Shown piece by piece: positions 58,801-64,000 of a DNA stretch of 64,000 nucleotides (the first letter of the stretch is position 1; each line of letters begins with the position of its first letter). Both the position numbers and the translations under genes were made by a program. Below the pieces are notes generated by a model. The model saw nothing but the letters and a program-made list of their open reading frames with translations, searched no databases and had not been told where the DNA came from. The stretch is from assembly GCF_001649575.2 (NCBI RefSeq), contig NC_051436.1:10077644-10141643 (forward strand), given 5' to 3'. Origin of the DNA: Kryptolebias marmoratus (lineage: Eukaryota; Chordata; Actinopteri; Cyprinodontiformes; Rivulidae).

Positions 58801-58872
58801 GGGGATGTAGCTCAGTGGTAGAGCGCATGCTTCGCATGTATGAGGTCCCGGGTTCAATCCCCGGCATCTCCA
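58801..58872 (+). tRNA. tRNA-Ala (anticodon CGC)
   Basis: 72 nt: GGGGATG acceptor paired with CATCTCC, D arm GCTCAGTGGTAGAGC, anticodon loop TTCGCAT (CGC), T arm CCGGGTTCAATCCCCGG, discriminator A. No intron. A run of T follows within 20 bases, as expected for a Pol III terminator. It reads GCG codons. Confidence 0.97.
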
Positions 58873-59159
58873 AGTGCTTCTTTTTGTGTTTTTTTTATAT
58901 ATATAATTTCATTTTAAAAATTATATTCACCTGATAAACGCTTGGTTGTAAAGGTTAAAAGAAAAAAAGGTAGTTTCGATTCACGTAAAAGTGGGACGGC
59001 AAGTAAAATAAACAGAGGCGATGGTCGCTTCTGATTGGTCGAGAGGGGGCACTTGCTCGAACCTGATTGGACGCTGGATCCTCTCCGAGGCGTTTGGGGC
59101 AAAACGTTTGTTTTTCTGCGGCCTCATCCTCCCTTCCCGCCTCCCCCCGGTTCCCCCTT

Positions 59160-59535
59160 GACAACAGGAGCGACTTTGTGAGAATATCAGCAGACAGGTG
59201 AGGAGGAGGAGGGCGGTAAATTAAATCTAACCGGCGAGGCCGTGTTCCTCCGGTTCGAATCGGAGGGAAAAACGCAGATTTTTGTTTAATTTTTTAAAAT
59301 TTATTGACCGATAAAAGCAGCAACTCGCGCTGCAACCCCAAGTTGCCTCGTCCTCCTCTCAGCCGAACTTGACTGTGCCCAAGAAATGATTTCAGCAGAC
59401 GTCACTCATCTGCATAGACGGGGAGTAAAATGCGACCATCCCGCAGGGCTCCTCCGCGCGACCTGAGGAGCGTCGAGTCTCGGCCGCTCGCGCTCGAAGA
59501 AGGACGGACTCGACCCGAAACTACAAACATGGAAG
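59160..59535 (+). other. Putative dtx4 leader exon and promoter
   Basis: The dtx4 start codon lies 7 bases after an acceptor (CCTCGCAG|GGGGAGG, exon start 59803), so the 5' UTR is spliced. A good donor, GGAAG|GTGAGG, ends an exon at 59535. The exon contains an ATG at 59529. The upstream limit is unknown, but GC-rich sequence begins near 59000. Confidence 0.5.
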
Positions 59536-59624
59536 GTGAGGAAGGTGGTGGGGGGTGGGGGTGGTTTGCATGGACTGTCATCCTTTCAAAAAAAAAAAAG
59601 GTATGCTTTTTACATCCCGGCAGA

Positions 59625-59626
<2 letters not shown>

Positions 59627-59659
<33 letters not shown>
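59627..59659. repeat. (CA)n microsatellite
   Basis: About 16 CA units in the intron between the proposed leader exon and the first coding exon of dtx4. Confidence 0.95.
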
Positions 59660-59660
<1 letters not shown>

Positions 59661-59809
59661 CTGGGTTGCAAGATGGATGCAAAGCCGCTGTGGATGCACT
59701 GAGGAGGAGGAGGAAGAGGAGGCTGTGAATGCCCACCACCCCTCAGTGCCTCGTTCATGTTCGGTTCGGTGGTTGTGGTTTCATTAATGGTGTCCCTCGC
59801 AGGGGGAGG

Positions 59810-62800
59810 ATGTTGCTAGCCTCCGCCGTGGTGGTCTGGGAATGGCTGAACGAGCACGGACGCTGGCGGCCCTACAGCCCGGCCGTCTGTCACCACATCG
59901 AGGCGGCCATCCGGAGCGACCCGCGCGCCGCTAGCGTGGTCCTGGGCCAGGTGGACCCGCGCCTCTCGCCCTACGTGGTCGACCTGCACTCCATGCACCA
60001 GTTCCGCCAGGACACAGGTGAGCGAGGCGGGGAGGATGAGGAGGAGGGTGCAGCACCACCATCACCACCATCTTTTTATTCTCATTTTTGTTATTGCTCC
60101 ATCAGAGGATCCACGGCTGCAAAATGTCTCCTGGCACTTCCAGCCTTGCTCTGTTCCCATATTATTATTATTATTTATTTCCTAACATCCAGGCCAGGAT
60201 GGTGTCAGCTTTCCCTCAAAGGGACATTTCAGACATTTTTGATGTGGGGTTCTGTGCAGTGGAAGGTAAACGGTCTGTGCTTATTTACCGTATCTTCAGC
60301 GCTACGGGGCGCACTGTAAATAAATAGTCCATTTTCCAACTTTTGTCATATGTAAAGCGCGCCGTGCAGCTCCCAATTCTTGTAGCTTCGCGCGGACCGC
60401 GCTTTCTGATTGGCTGCCAGTCACATCCGACAGGCTGACAAGCCAACGTGTTGAATATCCCCGATTTTACATCGGAGCGGTCCCGACGTCCTTCCGAGCA
60501 GACCTGATTGCTCTTAACGGCAGGAATATTGCTTTAAGAGTCATCCAAATAATTGGAGCATTCTAAGATTGTCGGAAGTTGAAAATCTGGACAAAATCGA
60601 CATTAAATTTTTTCCGTGTGAACCAGGCCTTAAACTCCACTGATGGGGCTCATCGGAGGGACACTTCGACACATGTCCACTGTTAGGAATAGAACCTCCA
60701 ACTCTCCAATTGGGGCACGGCTGCTTTAACCGCTGATCCACAGCCATCAGAGGCTGCTACATAAAACAAAAAAAAGGTGATCCTGAACTGCAGCGAATGG
60801 AATGTTGAGTTCTTATCATTTTCAAATTCTCCACCTGGAGAGCTTCGAAATGATTTTTTTTTTTTTTCTCATTTCTCGCCTGGCGAACAGCTAGTTTTTT
60901 TGACGTGCCAGTTTGAAAACTGGATTTTTATTGCTCTGAAAGGGTGGGGAGATTCCAGCTCTGCATTCTAGAAGGGGGAACCCTCGAGCCAAGCATTATA
61001 CGAAGGGATTTCCCGGGCGCAGTGGTCGATTTCACAGGAAATTAAAAGGATTAGAATTAAAACAAAAGAGGCTATGTCTGAAGACATACCTGGTAGAAAA
61101 CTTTGATTCAAACCTAGATTAGGAAGACTGGAGGCTCGGGTCACATGTATCGATGTGCATTTCTGAAATGCAGGTACGCACTCGATGTAAACAAAGCAAG
61201 TTGACCTACTCGCCCAAATTTTCCTCGCAAATTTTTAATCTGAGGACACATTAACCATCGACGTGACATCGTATACTGCGCGGATTCTGTCTCTTCGTGA
61301 AATTGCTCAGAGCACTTTTAATATCTTACCTGTCGATGACAGGAGCGGGAATCTTTAGGCACCTCTACGAGTGCTGAACAAAAATCAACGCTTTTTGATA
61401 CTTTGAAACTTAAATGACGGTGGCTTATTCTACGTAACTAAACACTAATTTCTATATATAAATGCCTAATAATGAGTGCACAATAACGTGGCAAAAAAAA
61501 AAAAAAACCTATTAATGACAAGCTACTGATCAACAAGTAGCATTGATGCTAACTTAGCATTGAGAATGCCATAGAAAAGATAATGTGATTAGCATCGTGT
61601 TTACCACTGAGGTTTATACGCAAATTAAACGTTTCAGAGGAATTATTAAAGACAGTCACGTTATGAAACCTTCATCTATCACTTACAGACGTACATCCAT
61701 CGAGGTTCTGCAAAAAAATAAAAAATAAAATGTGTGAGAACGTGCAGCTTTACAACAGGAAGCTACGGTAACTCTACTGGGACAAACGACCGTATTGGGT
61801 CCGTATTGACGAGCTAATGGAAGCAGCATCACTTTCAAAGCCGATTTTGCCATTTTTTAAAGAGTCCGGTGCTTAAAGTTTCACGGTGCACGTTAAGTTA
61901 TGAACTTTTACGCGCTGTCAGTTTTGCGCCGCACGGTTATTTTGGCCACACTTAGCTGCTGCGCCCACTCTTTTGTTTGAAACTTGTATTTTTACGGCCT
62001 TAAAACGTCCAAATATCCCTGTAAGAAGAGTGTATCTGCTAAAACCTCACGGAGAAGACTTGTCCGATTGCCTCTTTTTGGAGTCAGGTACTTCAGCGAT
62101 AAACATAGAGTGGTGAAATGAGCCTGTGTCACATCCCGAATGGTGTGCTGCTTCTTGATTCTTTGTTTTGCACAAGAACCCTTACAGCTCCGATTTAGAT
62201 GTAGACTTTGCCACCAGCTGTGCCCTTTTTGATTTGGTCTCGTGAGCAGATTTCGTTTTTTTTTTTTTGTCGTAAATCTTCAACCCATCCATCCACTCCC
62301 ACGAACAGGACCGAGCGTCTGCTGGTGTGAAGAAAACTCTGCAGAGTTTCCTTTGGACACCCGGGGAAAGCAAAGCCAGCCAGCCAGCTCTGGGCCGGCG
62401 GAAAAGGCCGCCAGCCAATCGGAATCCGGTAACTGCCGAGCGCTGTTACCAGGGGCAACCTGTTTGCCCAGATTCTCGGCGAGCAAACACACAGACGCGG
62501 CGGGCTCCGGCGGAGTTGTAAATCCACCTCGTCTGCTGTCAGCGGCGGAGGCCGCGGCGTCGTGTCTCCCAGTGAAGACGGAGCTGGGTTTCCTAAAATG
62601 AAGGTTCGGGTGTTTTCGGGTCACGAAGAGCAGGAAAATTCCTGAAAGGAAAAAATTCTAACGTCATCTTTAAACTAAGCCAAGAAAAAGAAATACGCCT
62701 GTTTTGATGTTTAAGACGTGCAAAGAGCGGCTCGTTGGGGTCACCGTGGTAACCACCGTGGCGCCAACTGATTCAGCAGTTCGGATAAATCGACTCTGTC

Positions 62801-64000
62801 ACTCTGAGAGTGCTCTAAAGGTAGGGCAGACAGAAGCGCAGAGTAAAAAGTAAGCCTCAAACGAGCAGGCGCCGTACACCATATTTTTAAATTCACACGT
62901 TTGACTTTTTTTGACTCTACCCTGTTTGATATCAGAGATTAAACGAGTGAAATCGACCCTCCGTGTCCAGGTTTTCAGGTGAAATGGTCTTATCTTAAAT
63001 TTTATTTAGGTGACATTAATATTTTCTGTGAACCTCGGTGGAGTGGATGTAGTTTTAAGATGGCAGCGGTCGACTTTGGTCTGGCCAGACTAGCCGTTAG
63101 CTCATCGGTCTGGTCAAAATAAAACTGAATTTCTCCAAACTGTGGTCATTCCAGGAGCAAGGTTTTACCTGCTTATGGCTGTTCCACAGAACCAGTTATC
63201 CCTTTAACAGGACTGTACGTGCAAAAGAGATCACAACCAAAAAACGTCAAAAAGGAAGATTTATCAGAACCCTTCTTTTGCTCTTAATGCTGGCTGACAA
63301 AACTTTTTTTTTCTAACCTGAAACGACCTAAAACAGGTATATTCAGTGTGCCCCAAAATAAGGGAAGGGGGGAAGGTATTTCAGGCACCTGAGAGCATTG
63401 ACTGAATGAGGTTGACAGGAAATGATGCTGTTCTGTTTGGGCTGTTAGCGTTGAAGTCATCGAATCCTTCCTAATGCGTGTGGATGTTTTGTTTGTGGTC
63501 AGGCACCCTTCGACCTGTCCGACGTAGCTTCTACGACCCCACCTCGGCGCCGGGCCAGGGCTGTTTCTGGGAGTGGGAGAACGACGCCGGCAGTTGGACG
63601 GCGTACGACACTGAGGTGGGCATTGCCATCCAGGCGGCGCGGGATCGCCAGCAGCCTTGCCTGGACCTGGCGCCCCTGGGCTTCTGCTACCTCATTGACT
63701 TTGAAAACATGACGCAGATCAACGGGCAGACGCAGCGCTGCAGGCGGATCCAGCGCCGCTCGGACCTCGCTTACCCGCTGGTTTCCGGGCCCTTGCCCAA
63801 GTCCCACCACGCCTGGGGACCCGTGTCCGTGCCCGGCCACGGCGGACTCCTCGGCGTCGACGTCTCCAGCGTTGGCATGGGGACGATGAGGATGAGCAGC
63901 GGGGGGACAGGAAACGGGAGCGCCTACCCCAGTGGGGCGCTCCCCGCCTCGGCCATCACGTCTTTGGGGCAGCCCTGCGCCTGTCAGCAGTGTATGCTGA
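59810..64000 (+). CDS. dtx4: Deltex E3 ubiquitin ligase 4, N-terminal part (partial)
   Basis: Two coding exons are in the window: 59810-60017 and 63503 to the window edge, joined in phase (ACAG|GC, giving T-G), with 235 residues visible. Deltex proteins are RING-type E3 ligases that modulate Notch signalling; DTX4 also promotes TBK1 degradation. The visible part holds the two WWE domains that bind Notch ankyrin repeats: the first in exon 1 (MLLASAVVVWEWLNEHGRWR to the MHQFRQDTG end) and the second in exon 2 (about 79-160: GCFWEWENDAGSWTAYDTEV, ICYLIDF-like core, QRCRRIQRR). The start MLLASAVVVWEWLNEHGRWR is that of DTX4. After this comes a Gly/Ser-rich linker and the CACQQCM block that corresponds to the DTX4 CxCxxC segment. 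The RING and Deltex C-terminal domains lie beyond the window. The 3.5-kb intron 1 contains a SINE head and a dispersed repeat, with no other gene. Confidence 0.96.
60650..60747 (-). mobile_element. tRNA-derived SINE head
   Basis: On the minus strand GGCTGTGGATCAGCGGTTAAAG (A-box part GATCAGCGGTTAAAG) is followed after about 30 bases by the B box GGTTCTATTCC and then by GTGTCGAAGTGTCC, the start of the fish SINE body. The rest is truncated. It lies in dtx4 intron 1. Confidence 0.75.
61040..61150. repeat. Second copy of dispersed repeat (see 26675-26900)
   Basis: ATTAAAAGGATTAGAATTAA, then GAAGACATACCTGGTAGAAA and ATTAGGAAGACTGG in the same order as at 26680. It is better conserved and shorter here. 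Confidence 0.6.
63060..63210. repeat. Dispersed repeat with GTTAGCTCATC / CCAAACTG words
   Basis: The words GACT(A/G)GC(C/T)GTTAGCTCATC, CCAAACTG(T/A)GGTCATTCC and TATCCCTTTAA occur in this order here, partly at 12315-12368 (cldnd1 intron 3) and more diverged at 22870-23045 (osbp 3' region). It is an old interspersed repeat of unknown class. Confidence 0.5.

Overview
This is nuclear DNA of a teleost fish. The genes are split into small exons with GT-AG introns, the proteins match vertebrate families along their length, and the introns and spacers are full of fish-type DNA-transposon remnants, a LINE fragment, tRNA-derived SINE pieces and microsatellites. Nothing bacterial, viral or plasmid-like was seen. 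I could not fix the species. The abundance of one repeat carrying a GGCGGCCATCTTGAAT-like core would suit a percomorph, possibly a cyprinodontiform, but that is a weak inference.

Layout from left to right. Positions 1-765 are the 3' end of a Thr/Pro-rich mucin-like surface protein, followed by a diverged tandem duplication of non-coding DNA (1078-2265). Positions 3925-6616 hold a second mucin-like gene of the same family with a SEA-like domain. Positions 9519-12674 (+) are cldnd1 (claudin-domain membrane protein, 4 coding exons, 252 aa). Positions 15446-19004 (-) are acy3 (aminoacylase-3/aspartoacylase family, 6 coding exons, 331 aa). Positions 24040-39924 (-) are osbp (oxysterol-binding protein, 15 coding exons, 759 aa), with large introns that hold most of the transposon remnants. 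Positions 41726-41813 (-) are an intron-containing tRNA-Arg(TCT). Positions 44503-50818 (+) are coro1b (coronin 1B, 10 coding exons, 517 aa). Positions 57096-57689 (+) are the main coding exon of a very diverged ptprcap (CD45-associated protein). Positions 58801-58872 (+) are tRNA-Ala(CGC). From 59810 to the right edge (+) are the first two coding exons of dtx4 (Deltex E3 ligase), cut by the window end.

Exon models for cldnd1, acy3, osbp and coro1b were built by hand from splice signals and recognised protein similarity. Each joins to a whole number of codons, which supports them strongly. The genes do not form a pathway. Their relation is shared synteny: CORO1B-PTPRCAP is also an adjacent pair on human 11q13, and OSBP, DTX4 and ACY3 lie on human 11q12-q13, so this block is an old linkage group with cldnd1 and the mucin-like genes beside it.

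The less ordinary observations are: two copies of a non-autonomous transposon that encode a CGGBP1-like zinc-finger fragment, one of which ends 12 bp from an osbp splice donor and contains a nested element with 79-bp inverted arms; a GC-AG intron in coro1b; an osbp exon that begins with a donor-like GTGAGT; a possible dtx4 upstream ORF overlapping the main start; and the tandem mucin-like genes. No unknown multi-gene system was found.
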